Shown one piece after another: positions 24,293-34,870 of a DNA stretch of 64,000 bases. The DNA is from Nocardioides turkmenicus (lineage in GTDB: Bacteria > Actinomycetota > Actinomycetes > Propionibacteriales > Nocardioidaceae): assembly GCF_011045035.1 (NCBI RefSeq), contig NZ_JAALAA010000004.1:235373-299372 (forward strand), read 5' to 3'. A program made the position numbers and the translations under genes. Under the pieces are notes generated by a model. That model did no database searches. It worked only from the letters and a program-made list of their open reading frames with translations, and was not told where the DNA came from. Every line of letters begins with the position of its first letter. Position 1 is the stretch's first letter.

Positions 24293-25389
24293 AGGACCAC
24301 CACCGAGCGCAGCACCTCTCCGCGGTGCATCTTCTCGAAGGCGGCCTCGATGTCGCCGATGCCGATCTCCTCGCTGACGAAGACGTCGAGGTCGAGACGA
24401 CCCTGCTGGTAGAGGTCGACGAGCATCGGGAAGTCGCGGCTGGGGAGGCAGTCGCCGTACCAGCTGGACTTGAGCGCGCCACCGCGGCCGAAGACGTCGA
24501 TCAACGGGAGGTCGGGCACCTTCATGTCCGGGGTGGGTACGCCGACGAGCACCACGGTGCCGGCCAGGTCGCGAGCGTAGAAGGCCTGCTTCCAGGTCTC
24601 CGGGCGACCGACCGCCTCGACGACGATGTCGGCGCCCTCGGCACCTGGGTAGGTCTCGGCGGCGATCCGCCGGATCTCCTCCACGGCGTCGGTCGCCGAC
24701 GAGTCGACGGTGTGGGTCGCGCCCATCGTCTTGGCCTGCTCGAGCTTCTTCGGGTCGATGTCGACGGCGATGATCGGGCTCGACCCGGCCAGTGCCGCGC
24801 CGGCGATGGCAGCCATGCCGACGCCGCCGCAGCCGATGACGGCGACCGACCTGCCGCGGGTCGCACCCCCGGTGTTGATGGCTGCGCCGATGCCGGCCAT
24901 GACACCGCAGCCCAGCAGCCCGACGGCGGCGGGCCGAGCGCTCGGGTCGACCTTCGTGCACTGACCGGCCGCGACCAGCGTCTTCTCCGCGAACGCGCCG
25001 ATGCCCAGCGCAGGCGACAGCTCGGTGCCGTCCTCGAGGGTCATCTTCTGGGTCGCGTTGAACGTGGCGAAGCAGTACTGCGGCTCGCCTCGGTTGCACG
25101 CCCGGCAGCTGCCGCAGACCGCGCGCCAGTTGAGCACCACGAAGTCGCCGGGCGCCACGCTCGTGACGTCGGGACCGACCGCCTCCACCACGCCGGCGGC
25201 CTCGTGGCCCAGCAGGAACGGGAACTCGTCGTTGATCCCGCCCTCGCGATAGTGGAGGTCGGTGTGGCAGACCCCGCACGACTGGATCTTCACCACCGCC
25301 TCACCCTGGCCGGGGTCGGGCACGTTGATCGTCACCAGCTCCACCGGGGCTCCCTCGGCGCGGGCGATGACGGCCTTGACCTGCTGCAT
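24289..25389 (-). CDS. mscR: S-(hydroxymethyl)mycothiol dehydrogenase (mycothiol-dependent formaldehyde dehydrogenase)
   Basis: A 366-residue zinc alcohol dehydrogenase (MDR). Catalytic zinc ligands are Cys38 (SCGVCHTD) and His62 (GHEAAG); the structural zinc is held by Cys92, 95, 98 and 106; the NAD fold is GCGGVGMAA. Sequence features such as [18 protein letters not shown] and [16 protein letters not shown] place it with the mycothiol-dependent class rather than ordinary alcohol dehydrogenases. It oxidises the spontaneous formaldehyde-mycothiol adduct to S-formylmycothiol with NAD+. ATG at 25387-25389 has GAGGAGAG just upstream. It complements the methanol dehydrogenase at 40.9-42.2 kb. Confidence 0.93.
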   Translation of the reverse strand: MQQVKAVIARAEGAPVELVTINVPDPGQGEAVVKIQSCGVCHTDLHYREGGINDEFPFLLGHEAAGVVEAVGPDVTSVAPGDFVVLNWRAVCGSCRACNRGEPQYCFATFNATQKMTLEDGTELSPALGIGAFAEKTLVAAGQCTKVDPSARPAAVGLLGCGVMAGIGAAINTGGATRGRSVAVIGCGGVGMAAIAGAALAGSSPIIAVDIDPKKLEQAKTMGATHTVDSSATDAVEEIRRIAAETYPGAEGADIVVEAVGRPETWKQAFYARDLAGTVVLVGVPTPDMKVPDLPLIDVFGRGGALKSSWYGDCLPSRDFPMLVDLYQQGRLDLDVFVSEEIGIGDIEAAFEKMHRGEVLRSVVVL

Positions 25390-25447
25390 ATCTCTCCTCT
25401 CGAGGCACCGGAGGCGTCCGGTTCCTGGTACATCATTCTGGAGGTTT

Positions 25448-25461
25448 CTGATATATCTCAG
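25448..25461. promoter_or_regulatory. Dyad upstream of mscR
   Basis: CTGATATATCTCAG is a near-palindrome (12 of 14 positions) with AT-rich centre, 59 bp upstream of the mscR start. It could be an operator or a -10 region with an operator over it. No binding protein can be named. Confidence 0.35.
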
Positions 25462-25541
25462 CAAGGGCTGATCCCGGCGACGAGCGAGTTTCGGAGATCT
25501 GACGGCCACAACGGCCCGAGTCGTACGCGACTTCGTCACGT

Positions 25542-25664
25542 TCAGCGCAGAAGCTGTGCCAGCACCCGCAGCCAGCGCGGACGCGGCAGCACGCCCTCGC
25601 GAGTGTGCAGCCCGAGCTCGTGGAACACCTCAGGGCAGCTGCAGCTGTAGGTCGCGGTCTTCAT
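25542..25664 (-). CDS. Small Cys-pair protein, hypothetical (40 aa)
   Basis: ATG at 25662-25664 is preceded by a near-perfect ribosome site, AGGAGG, seven bases away, so translation is likely. The product begins [20 protein letters not shown] and ends [10 protein letters not shown]; Cys8 and Cys10 form a C-x-C pair and the rest is basic. It follows the 93-residue zinc-ribbon-like gene by 20 bp in the acs operon. I do not recognise a family. Confidence 0.6.
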   Translation of the reverse strand: MKTATYSCSCPEVFHELGLHTREGVLPRPRWLRVLAQLLR

Positions 25665-25684
25665 CGATCGTCCTCCTCTTGGGG

Positions 25685-25966
25685 TCACATGGCACTCAGG
25701 GATCCCGACACGGTGCGGGTCGGACGGGCCGCGCCGGAGCAGGTGGGGCACCACCGGCGGACGTCCTCGGACCGCAGCTGCCAGAACGCGTGCCAGCCCT
25801 GGGCGGGCGCACCACAGAGGGTCAGCGGGGTGCCGATCCGCTTGAGATGCGCCTCGCCCCACGGCGCGGGAGCCGAGGGCCCGGCGGCGGGCTGGCGGTG
25901 CCGGGCCACGATGATCCAGCTGCGTCCGATCGTCCTGGGATCGACGCCGGTGGCAGGGGCGGTCAT
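25685..25966 (-). CDS. Small zinc-ribbon-like protein, hypothetical (93 aa)
   Basis: The 93-residue product has LTLCGAPAQGWHAFWQL followed by WCPTCSG, so Cys near 50 and the C-x2-C pair near 73-76 may bind zinc. Small actinobacterial proteins of this pattern (WH or FW core with cysteines) exist but have no known role. It starts one base after the acs stop on the same strand, which argues for co-translation with acetyl-CoA synthetase. Function is unknown. Confidence 0.65.
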   Translation of the reverse strand: MTAPATGVDPRTIGRSWIIVARHRQPAAGPSAPAPWGEAHLKRIGTPLTLCGAPAQGWHAFWQLRSEDVRRWCPTCSGAARPTRTVSGSLSAM

Positions 25967-25967
25967 C

Positions 25968-27911
25968 TCACCCCTCCGCGATCAGCGCCATGACGCTCGG
26001 GTCGCTGAGCGTGGTGGTGTCGCCGACGTCTCTGCCCTCGGCGACGTCGCGCAGGAGACGGCGCATGATCTTCCCGGACCGCGTCTTGGGCAGCTCCGGG
26101 ACGATCGTGATCTGCCGCGGCTTGGCGATGGCTCCGATCTCCCTGGCCACGTGGTTGCGCAGCTCCTGGACCAGTGCCTCGCCGGTGTTGCCGTCCCCGG
26201 AGCGCAGGATGACGTACGCGACGACCGCCTGCCCGGTGGTCTCGTCGGCGGCGCCGACGACGGCTGCCTCGGCGACCCGCGGGTGGGAGACCAGCGCCGA
26301 CTCGATCTCGCTGGTCGAGAGGCGGTGGCCGGACACGTTCATCACGTCGTCGACGCGGCCCAGGATCCAGATGTCGCCGTCCTCGTCCCTCTTGGCACCG
26401 TCGCCGGCGAAGTAGTAGCCGAGGTCCGCGAAGCGGGTCCAGTACGTCTCGACGAAGCGGTCGTCGTCCTGCCACAGCGTGCGCAGCATGGCCGGCCACG
26501 GCTTGGTGAGGACCAGGTAGCCGCTCGACCCGTTGGGCACCGAGCGACCCTCCTCGTCGACCACGTCGGCGCCGATGCCGGGCAGCGGCCGCATCGCCGA
26601 GCCGGGCTTGCCTGCGGTGACCCCGGGGAGGGGACTGATCATCATCTGACCGGTCTCGGTCTGCCACCAGGTGTCGACCACGGGACAGCGGTCGCCGCCG
26701 ATGACGTCGCGGTACCAGAGGTACGCCTCGGGGTTGATCGGCTCGCCGACCGATCCGAGGAGGCGCAGCGAGGTGAGGTCGTACTCGTCCGGGATCTCGC
26801 GTCCCCACTTCATGAAGGTCCGGATCGCCGTCGGGGCGGTGTAGAAGAGGGTCACGCCGTACTTCTCGATGATCTCCCACCAGCGACCTCGGTGCGGGCT
26901 GTCCGGGGTGCCCTCGTAGAGCACCTGGGTGACGCCGTTGGCGAGCGGGCCGTAGACGATGTAGCTGTGGCCGGTGACCCAGCCGATGTCGGCGGTGCAC
27001 CAGTAGACGTCGGTGTCCGGCTTGAGGTCGAACACCGCGTGGTGGGTGTAGGCCGCGCCGGTCAGGTAGCCGCCGGTGGTGTGGAGGATGCCCTTGGGCT
27101 TGCCGGTGGTGCCCGAGGAGTACATGACGTACAGCGGGTGCTCGGCGTCGAACGCCTCGGGGATGTGCTCGGGGGAGGCGCTGTCGACGGCGTCGTGCCA
27201 CCACAGGTCGGTGGCGTCGTCGAACGGGACGTACTCCCCGGTGCGGCGAACGACGAGGACGTGGTCGACCGGGCTCTGGCTGCCGAGTCGCGCGAGCGCG
27301 GCGTCGACGGCCGGCTTCAGCGCCGAGGGCCCCCCGCGCCGGTAGCCGCCGTCGGAGGTGATGACCAGCTTGGCCCGGCAGTCCTCGATCCTGGAGGCGA
27401 GGGCCTCGGCCGAGAACCCGCCGAAGACCACGGTGTGGGTGGCGCCGATGCGGGCACAGGCCAGCATCGCGACGATGGCCTCGGGGATCATCGGCAGGTA
27501 GATCGCGACCAGGTCGCCGCTGCCCACGCCGAGGGCGGTCAGCGCGTTGGCCGCTCGGCAGACCTCGTCCTTGAGGTCGGCGTAGGTGATGTCTCGGGTG
27601 TCGCCGGGCTCGCCGACGAAGTGGAAGGCGACCTGGTCGCCGCGGCCGGCCTCGACGTGGCGGTCGACGCAGTTGTACGCCGCGTTGAGCTTCCCGTCCG
27701 CGAACCACCGAGCCCGGGGTGCGTCGGACCAGTCCAGCACCTCGGTGAACGGCTCGGCCCAGGTCAGCCGCTCGGCCTGCTCGGCCCAGAAGCCCTCCAG
27801 GTCGGAGGCGGCACGGGCGTACGCCTCGGCGGTGACGTTGGCGGCGGCGGCCAGGTCGGCGGGCGGGTCGAAGCGGATCTGGTGGTCAGTGCTGAGCAGT
27901 TTCTCGGTCAA
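25968..27911 (-). CDS. acs: Acetyl-CoA synthetase
   Basis: The 647-residue AMP-forming ligase has YSSGTTGKPKG, WWQTETG (substrate pocket), the A8 hinge YFAGDGAKRDEDGDIWILGRVDD and the C-terminal PKTRSGKIMRR with the catalytic lysine open to acetylation. It converts acetate, ATP and CoA to acetyl-CoA. Start is TTG at 27909-27911 with AGGAGG nine bases upstream, overlapping the end of the DUF779 gene by 26 bp. Together with the upstream aldehyde dehydrogenase and DUF779 genes it forms an operon turning acetaldehyde into acetyl-CoA. Confidence 0.96.
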   Translation of the reverse strand: MTEKLLSTDHQIRFDPPADLAAAANVTAEAYARAASDLEGFWAEQAERLTWAEPFTEVLDWSDAPRARWFADGKLNAAYNCVDRHVEAGRGDQVAFHFVGEPGDTRDITYADLKDEVCRAANALTALGVGSGDLVAIYLPMIPEAIVAMLACARIGATHTVVFGGFSAEALASRIEDCRAKLVITSDGGYRRGGPSALKPAVDAALARLGSQSPVDHVLVVRRTGEYVPFDDATDLWWHDAVDSASPEHIPEAFDAEHPLYVMYSSGTTGKPKGILHTTGGYLTGAAYTHHAVFDLKPDTDVYWCTADIGWVTGHSYIVYGPLANGVTQVLYEGTPDSPHRGRWWEIIEKYGVTLFYTAPTAIRTFMKWGREIPDEYDLTSLRLLGSVGEPINPEAYLWYRDVIGGDRCPVVDTWWQTETGQMMISPLPGVTAGKPGSAMRPLPGIGADVVDEEGRSVPNGSSGYLVLTKPWPAMLRTLWQDDDRFVETYWTRFADLGYYFAGDGAKRDEDGDIWILGRVDDVMNVSGHRLSTSEIESALVSHPRVAEAAVVGAADETTGQAVVAYVILRSGDGNTGEALVQELRNHVAREIGAIAKPRQITIVPELPKTRSGKIMRRLLRDVAEGRDVGDTTTLSDPSVMALIAEG

Positions 27912-28295
27912 GGCGCTGTGCCTCCTCGTCTGTGAACAGTCGCGACCGGATCAGGAAGCGCACGCCCTCGGGCGCCTCCAGGGAGAACCCGGCGCCGCGT
28001 CCGGGGACGACGTCGATGGTGATGTGGGTGTGCGACCAGTACTCGAACTGGGAGCGCGACATCCAGACGGGCACCTGGTCGTCCAGCCCGATGTCGAGGT
28101 CGCCCAGGTGGATGTCGGCGTCGCCGAGCATGAAGTCGCCGCTCGGGTAGCACATCGGGGCGGAGCCGTCGCAGCATCCGCCGGACTGGTGGAACATGAC
28201 CGGCCCGTGGTTACCGACGAGACGGCGGAGCAGCTCCGCCGCCTCGCCGGTCACGGCGACCCGCGCCGGAAGGGAGGAGGCGTGGGTCGCGCTCA

Positions 28296-28296
<1 letters not shown>
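27886..28296 (-). CDS. DUF779 protein of the aldehyde dehydrogenase operon
   Basis: The 136-residue protein has the DUF779 hallmark FHQSGGCCDGSAPMCYPSGDF with three cysteines near 45-53, then YWSHTHITIDVVPGRGAGFSLEAPEGVRF. DUF779 genes stand next to acetaldehyde-type dehydrogenases in many bacteria; their role is not established, perhaps protection or metal handling. Start ATG touches the aldehyde dehydrogenase stop as TGATG. I use the internal ATG because the longer frame is antisense-like. Confidence 0.9.
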
Positions 28297-29819
<1,523 letters not shown>

Positions 29820-29887
29820 CGGAGTTTCTCCTCAGGCAAAGTCAGGCATTCGGGCGTGATCGTGGTCACAGACGCTAGGAACGCCGA

Positions 29888-29930
29888 GGTTGCAGCCACG
29901 TTGCGCGACCGATGCAACGTGAATGCAACC
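29888..29930. promoter_or_regulatory. Extended inverted repeat between aldehyde dehydrogenase and GAF regulator
   Basis: Arms GGTTGCAGCCACGTTGC (29888-29904) and its near complement at 29914-29930 match at 15 of 17 positions around a 9-base centre, giving four TTGC-containing half-sites. It lies 36 bp before the regulator start and about 70 bp from the dehydrogenase start, as expected for the regulator's binding site. Confidence 0.7.
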
Positions 29931-29965
29931 TTCAAATGTGACCCTCGTCACCAGAGGAGGTCCGG

Positions 29966-31177
29966 ATGAGCGATACGAAGCAGAGCCCCTCGATGCGCGC
30001 AGCCGTGGCGGACTCGTGGCACCGTTCCGCTGCCGCCGGGGTGACCGCCGACGATGCGTGCGCGCCGATCACGCTCCCGGAGGACCAGCTCCGGGACGTA
30101 CGCGCGGCGCATCCGCTGGCGCGGGTGTTCCCGCTCCTCGACGACGTGCTCGGGCAGGCGGCGCGCGACTGCGACGCGATCATGGCGGTCTCGGACGAGG
30201 CCGGCCAGCTGCTGTGGGTGTGCGGTGCCCCGGCGGCGCTCCGGCGCGCGGAGCGGATCGGCTTCGTCGAGGGCAGCAACTGGGACGAGCGGCTCGCCGG
30301 CACGAACGCACCCGGCCTCGCGCTCCGGCTCGACCGGCCGACCAGCGTCATCGCCGCCGAGCACTTCCGGCGCTCGGTGCAGCCGTGGAGCTGTGCCGCC
30401 ACCCCGATCCACGACCCGGGCGACTCCCGCCTGCTCGGCGTCCTCGACATCACCGGCGGAGACTCCATCGTGGTGCCCCAGACGATGGCGATGGTGCGCG
30501 CTGCCGCGAGGCTCGCGGAGTCGGAGCTCGCGCGCGAGCAGCTGCTGCCGAGGCAGCCCGAGACCCGGCCGGGCTGGGCCCGGATCGCCGTCGAGACCCT
30601 GGGCCGCCAGGACCTGCTGCTCTCGATCGACGACGGCCGCGGCCATCGCGCGCAGCTACGGCTCTCGCCGCGGCACAGCGAGATCTTCCTCCTTCTCGCC
30701 AGCGCCCCGCGCGGACTCTCCGGCGACGAGCTCGCCGTCCTGCTCTACGAGGACGACGGCGGCTCCTCAACGCTCCGCGCCGAGCTGAACCGGCTGCGCA
30801 ACCTGCTCGGGGACGAGTTCCTGGCTTCCCGTCCCTACCGACTCACGACCGAAGTCACCGGCGACTGGCTGGGGGTCGAGGCACGGCTCGCGGTGGGCGA
30901 CGTCGCCGGCGCGCTCCGCTGCTATCGCGGGCCGATCCTGCCGCGCTCGGTCGCGCCCGGTGTGGTCCGGCTGCGCGAGACACTGGCGCAGCAGCTGCGT
31001 GCCGCTGTGCTCCAGTCGGGCCAGCCCGACCTGGTCTCGACCTGGACCCGGTCGGCCTGGGGCGCCGACGACTACGAGATGTGGCTCCGCCTCCGGGACC
31101 TGCTGCCCGCCGGCTCCCCGCTGCTGGCGCTGGCCGACGGCCAGATCGCCCGCCTGGACCGCGAGGTGGGTCTCTGA
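29966..31177 (+). CDS. GAF-domain transcriptional regulator (AcoR-like, without sigma-54 domain)
   Basis: The 403-residue protein begins MRAAVADSWHRSAAAGV, the AcoR-type N-terminus, followed by a GAF sensor (about 60-195, with LWVCGAP and GTNAPGLAL). There is no AAA+ sigma-54 interaction domain. The C-terminal part (about 215-400) reads LRLSPRHSEIFLLLASAPRGLSGDELAVLLY, a winged-helix-like DNA-binding region followed by a helical tail. Similar regulators in actinobacteria control acetaldehyde or acetoin dehydrogenases. It diverges from the aldehyde dehydrogenase operon and is followed one base later by the Fe-alcohol dehydrogenase gene, so it probably regulates both. Confidence 0.88.
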   Translation: MSDTKQSPSMRAAVADSWHRSAAAGVTADDACAPITLPEDQLRDVRAAHPLARVFPLLDDVLGQAARDCDAIMAVSDEAGQLLWVCGAPAALRRAERIGFVEGSNWDERLAGTNAPGLALRLDRPTSVIAAEHFRRSVQPWSCAATPIHDPGDSRLLGVLDITGGDSIVVPQTMAMVRAAARLAESELAREQLLPRQPETRPGWARIAVETLGRQDLLLSIDDGRGHRAQLRLSPRHSEIFLLLASAPRGLSGDELAVLLYEDDGGSSTLRAELNRLRNLLGDEFLASRPYRLTTEVTGDWLGVEARLAVGDVAGALRCYRGPILPRSVAPGVVRLRETLAQQLRAAVLQSGQPDLVSTWTRSAWGADDYEMWLRLRDLLPAGSPLLALADGQIARLDREVGL

Positions 31178-31178
31178 G

Positions 31179-32420
31179 ATGACCGCCGGAACCGCACCCA
31201 CGGCCGTGATGGCGCGCACCTGGGAGGTCTCGCCCCGGCAGGAGCCCGTCCTCCCGACCACGGCCCCGCTCGACCAGGTGGTGAAGTTCCAGGCTCCGGA
31301 GGTCGTCTTCGGGCCTGACTCGCTGGGCGAGGCGGGCTACGCGGCCTCCCGGCTCGGTGCCCGGCGGCCGTTCGTCGTGAGCGATCCGGGCATCGTCGAG
31401 GCCGGGTGGGTCGACGAGCTGCTCCGGCTGCTCCGGGCCGAGGGGCTCACCCCGGTGCTGTGGACCGATGTCACCCCGAACCCCAAGGACCACGAGGTAC
31501 GCCGCGCCTACGAGAGGTACGTCGAGGCCGAGGCCGACGTCATCGTGGCGATCGGCGGCGGCTCCTGCATGGACGCCGCGAAGGGCGTCGCGGTGCTCTC
31601 GGGCAACGGCGGCGACATCCTCGACTACGCCGGGATCGACCAGATCGCCCGACCGATCCCGCCGATGCTGATGATCCCGAGCACCTCCGGCACCGGCGCC
31701 GACGTCTCCCAGTTCTGCATCGTCACCGACACCGACCGCCGGGTGAAGATCACGATCATGGGCCGCGCGCTGGTCCCGGACGTCTCCATCACCGACCCCC
31801 GGCTGCTGACCACGATGCCGGAGGCGCTCAACGCCGCCACCGGCCTGGACGCGTTGACCCATGGCATCGAGTCGTACGTCTCGCTGGCGCACAACCCGCT
31901 GGCCGACGGCCACGCGATGAGCTCGGTGGCTCTCGTCTGCCGTCATCTGCGCTCGACCGTCACCGATCCGGGCGCGATGGAGCACCGCGCGATGATGGCG
32001 CAGGCGAGCCTGCAGGCGGGACTGGCCTTCACCAACGCGATCCTCGGGGCCACCCACGCGATGAGCCACCAGGTCGGCGGGCTGCTCGACGCCCCGCACG
32101 GAGTGGTCAACGGCGTCCTGCTCCCGCACGTGATCCGCTACAACGCGCGCTCGGTCCCGGAGCGGTTCGTCGGCCTGGCCCGGGCCGCCGGGCTGCCGGT
32201 CGACGGCGTCCCCGGAGACGTCGCGGCCGAGATGCTGGCCGACCACGTGCGGCGCCTGGCCGACGACGTCGGTGTGCCCCGTGGCCTGCGGGATCTCGGG
32301 GTGACCGACACCGACCTCGACACCCTCTCGGTGACCACGCTCGACGACGCCTGTCTCACCACGAATCCGCGACCGGCGAGCCGCGCCGAGATCCACGCGC
32401 TCTTCCGGGAAGCCCTGTGA
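31179..32420 (+). CDS. ErcA-like iron-containing alcohol dehydrogenase
   Basis: The 413-residue group III alcohol dehydrogenase has IGGGSCMDAAKG (cofactor), PSTSGTGADVSQF, and metal ligands in DALTHGIESYV and ATHAMSHQVGG...DAPHG. It aligns by eye with Pseudomonas ErcA (VKFQAPEVVFG, SDPGIVEAGWV, NPKDHE), a protein involved in ethanol-oxidation signalling rather than bulk catalysis. It is followed by a histidine kinase and a LuxR-type response regulator, the same combination as the erc system. It may sense alcohol or aldehyde by turning it over. ATG lies one base after the GAF regulator's stop. Confidence 0.9.
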   Translation: MTAGTAPTAVMARTWEVSPRQEPVLPTTAPLDQVVKFQAPEVVFGPDSLGEAGYAASRLGARRPFVVSDPGIVEAGWVDELLRLLRAEGLTPVLWTDVTPNPKDHEVRRAYERYVEAEADVIVAIGGGSCMDAAKGVAVLSGNGGDILDYAGIDQIARPIPPMLMIPSTSGTGADVSQFCIVTDTDRRVKITIMGRALVPDVSITDPRLLTTMPEALNAATGLDALTHGIESYVSLAHNPLADGHAMSSVALVCRHLRSTVTDPGAMEHRAMMAQASLQAGLAFTNAILGATHAMSHQVGGLLDAPHGVVNGVLLPHVIRYNARSVPERFVGLARAAGLPVDGVPGDVAAEMLADHVRRLADDVGVPRGLRDLGVTDTDLDTLSVTTLDDACLTTNPRPASRAEIHALFREAL

Positions 32421-32430
32421 AGGTGGTCCG

Positions 32431-33798
32431 GTGAGCGCCCCCGATCTGGCAGCCCTGACCGGCGTACGTTCCGGCAAGCGGTCCTACTACCGCGCGTTCC
32501 TGCGCTCCGACGAGCGGATGCAGCAGGCCGTACGCGCCATGGACTCGATCTCACGCGCACTCGTGCGCACGGTGGAGGGCCCGCGGGCGCTCCTGGAGGA
32601 GGTGGCTCGCGCGGCCGCGGTCCACCTCGCCGCCGAATGGACGATCCTGGCGCTGACGGACGGCCACCTGACGGGAGCTCGGCCCCGGTTCATCGTCGTC
32701 GGTCACGACGGCCAGGTGGTCGGCGACGAGGAGGAGCTCCCCGGCGTCGTACGCCGCGAGCTCGGCGCGATCCGGGCGGGCCATGCCACCGGGGCGCCGG
32801 GGCCGGCTCGCTGGGTGCGGGTGCCGATGACGCTGGAGAGCGTGATGATCGGCAGCCTCGTCGGCCTCCACGGTCTCGCCGACGACCCGGAGCCCGGCGA
32901 CCTGTCCGTGCTGCGCATCCTGGCCAACGAGGCGGCGGTGGCGCTGCACACCTCCGAGCAGTACCAGGCCGGGCTCGCTCAGCACCGCCGCGCCCAGCGG
33001 CTCTACGACGAGGTCGGCGCCCGGGAGCGCGACCTCGAGCAACGGACCCGGGAGCTGCGCCAGGCCGAGGAGCGGCTGCTGGTGGCCCGGCAGCGCGAGC
33101 TGGTCGACCACGAGCGCCACCGCATCGCGCGCGAGCTCCACGACAGCGTGACCCAGTTCGTGCTCTCGGCGGGGATGTCGGTCGAGGTCGCGCGCGGCGA
33201 GACCGAGGAGCTTGGCCCGGCCGGGGAACGGATCGGCGAGCTCCTCAACACCGCCAAGCAACTCACCCAGGACGCCGTGGAGCAGCTGCGCCGGGCGATC
33301 TACGCCCTGCACCAGCCGCATCGCGACACGGTGTCGTCGCTGCCCGAGCTCCTGCACGAGGTGGCCGAGCACCACCGCCCCCATCTGGACGTCTCGGTGC
33401 GGGTGGAGGGCGAGGTGTGCCCGATGCCTGCGGAGGCCAAGCACGACATCGCCCGCGCGGTCGGCGAGGCGCTCTTCAACGTGGCGGTCCACGCCGAGGC
33501 CTCCCAGGCCGTGCTCCGGCTCCGCTACCGCAAGCACGAGCTCTACGTCGGGGTCGCCGACGACGGCCGTGGCGACCCGAGCCTGCTGGCCCGGAAGCTG
33601 CGTCTCGAGCGCGGTGCCTCGATCGACGGCAGACACCGCGGCCTGGCGAACATCGAGACCCGGATCAGCGAGCTCGGCGGCACGGTCGCGTTCCGGCGCT
33701 CACATCTCGGCGGCGTCCGGGTCGAGCTCCGGGTGCCGCTGCCGGTCGTCGACCGCGGCCGAGGAACGATCTGCGGGCTCATCGAGGACCCGCAGTAG
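32431..33798 (+). CDS. GAF-domain sensor histidine kinase (NarL-type, MadS/ErcS-like)
   Basis: The 455-residue soluble kinase has a GAF domain (about 45-175), a coiled linker (about 185-225, RARERDLEQRTRELRQAEERLL-like heptads) and a HisKA_3 dimerisation region RHRIARELHDSV with phospho-acceptor His237, then an HATPase with DDGRGD and RGLANIETRISELGG. No membrane segment is present, so it senses a cytoplasmic signal. Start is GTG at 32431, 10 bp after the ErcA-like gene. With the next gene it forms a two-component system probably tuned to alcohol oxidation; I recall similar actinobacterial pairs named MadS/MadR near mycofactocin enzymes but cannot verify this here. Confidence 0.92.
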   Translation: MSAPDLAALTGVRSGKRSYYRAFLRSDERMQQAVRAMDSISRALVRTVEGPRALLEEVARAAAVHLAAEWTILALTDGHLTGARPRFIVVGHDGQVVGDEEELPGVVRRELGAIRAGHATGAPGPARWVRVPMTLESVMIGSLVGLHGLADDPEPGDLSVLRILANEAAVALHTSEQYQAGLAQHRRAQRLYDEVGARERDLEQRTRELRQAEERLLVARQRELVDHERHRIARELHDSVTQFVLSAGMSVEVARGETEELGPAGERIGELLNTAKQLTQDAVEQLRRAIYALHQPHRDTVSSLPELLHEVAEHHRPHLDVSVRVEGEVCPMPAEAKHDIARAVGEALFNVAVHAEASQAVLRLRYRKHELYVGVADDGRGDPSLLARKLRLERGASIDGRHRGLANIETRISELGGTVAFRRSHLGGVRVELRVPLPVVDRGRGTICGLIEDPQ

Positions 33799-33816
33799 CC
33801 GCTTCGAGGAGGAACC

Positions 33817-34500
33817 ATGAACACGCTCAGCCCACCGCAGGCGATCCCGGAGCAGGCCACGGCCGGCATCGACGTACTGCTGGTCGACGATCATGCGATC
33901 GTCCGTCAGGGACTGCGGTCGATCCTCGAGCGCGAGCCCGGTCTCCGGGTGGTCGCGGAGGCGGCGACGGCGGCCGAGGCGCTGGCCCGGGTCAACAGCG
34001 CCCGCCCCGACATCGTGCTGCTCGACCTCAAGCTCTCCTCGTCCTCCGACGCCGAGGGGCTGGAGCTGTGCGCGGCCCTCACCCAGCGACACCCAGAGGC
34101 CCTGATCCTGGTGCTGACGACGTTCCTGGACGAGCAGCTGGTGATGCAGGCGATCCGGGCCGGCGCCCGCGGCTACGTCGTCAAGGACGTCGACACGACC
34201 GGCCTGGTCCGGGCGATCCGGGACGTCGCGAGCGGCGGCAGCGCCTTCGACGCCCGCTCCGCGGCGGCGATGATCCGCGGCGTGAACATGCCGGTGACCA
34301 GCGACGACTCCGAGCTCACCACGCGCGAGCTGGAGGTGCTGGAGCTGCTCGCCCACGGGCTGTCGAACCGTGCCATCGGCCACCGGCTCTACATCTCCGA
34401 CACCACCGCGAAGTTCCACGTGGGCAACATCCTGCGGAAGCTGGGGGTCAGCCGCCGGGCCGAGGCGGTGTACGAGGCGTCCAAGCTGGGGCTCCTCTGA
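33817..34500 (+). CDS. NarL/FixJ family response regulator
   Basis: The 227-residue protein has a receiver domain with VDDH (23-26) and phospho-acceptor Asp70 (IVLLDLKL), and a LuxR-type helix-turn-helix LTTRELEVLELLAHGLSNRAIGHRLYISDTTAKFHVGNILRKLGV near the C-terminus (given here by its ends). It should be phosphorylated by the upstream kinase and activate alcohol-oxidation genes, perhaps mdo and the mycofactocin genes 7-14 kb away. ATG at 33817 has GAGGAGG upstream. It is the last gene of the plus-strand run ercA-HK-RR. Confidence 0.93.
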   Translation: MNTLSPPQAIPEQATAGIDVLLVDDHAIVRQGLRSILEREPGLRVVAEAATAAEALARVNSARPDIVLLDLKLSSSSDAEGLELCAALTQRHPEALILVLTTFLDEQLVMQAIRAGARGYVVKDVDTTGLVRAIRDVASGGSAFDARSAAAMIRGVNMPVTSDDSELTTRELEVLELLAHGLSNRAIGHRLYISDTTAKFHVGNILRKLGVSRRAEAVYEASKLGLL

Positions 34501-34870
34501 TCCTCGGGGTTGCTGTGCCGTCCCCCGCTCGCCGCGATCGTGTGGGGGGCTTGGTGTGTGTCCGTTGGTCGCGTGTCTGGGTTCCAGCAGCGGTCTGGGT
34601 TTTGGTGGGGATACCTGTCCCTGATTGGGTTGGGTTCATTTTGCTTTGTATGGTAGGCTCGGTGCAGGCGTGAACGTGAAGGTCGACCACCTCGAAAGAG
34701 GCGTGCCCCCATCATTCGATGTGCGGGTATTCCAGGGGAACCAGGGGCGTGAACGCTGAGCTGCGAGGGTAAGTAATAGCCCGTACTGCCGGGCCTCCGA
34801 GACCAGCGAACCAGAACACACCTGCGTGGGTGGGTGTGAAGAGTTCGTACGTCGGGAGGTGACCGCTTCG
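34501..34870 (+). other. 370-bp leader before the broken DUF222/HNH gene, possibly structured
   Basis: The stretch has lower GC than its surroundings (T-rich near 34555-34660) and then a segment (34680-34830) with several short hairpin-forming pieces, for example GCG-TGAA-CGC at 34747 and CGTGGGTGGGTGTG near 34827. No convincing open frame is present. It may be the 5' leader or edge of a mobile DUF222/HNH element. I see no match to a known RNA class by eye. Confidence 0.45.

Noticed and set aside
34680..34860. A group II intron or IscB-type omega RNA before the HNH gene
   Set aside because: No domain V hairpin, reverse transcriptase or IscB features; the nuclease is of the DUF222/HNH type.
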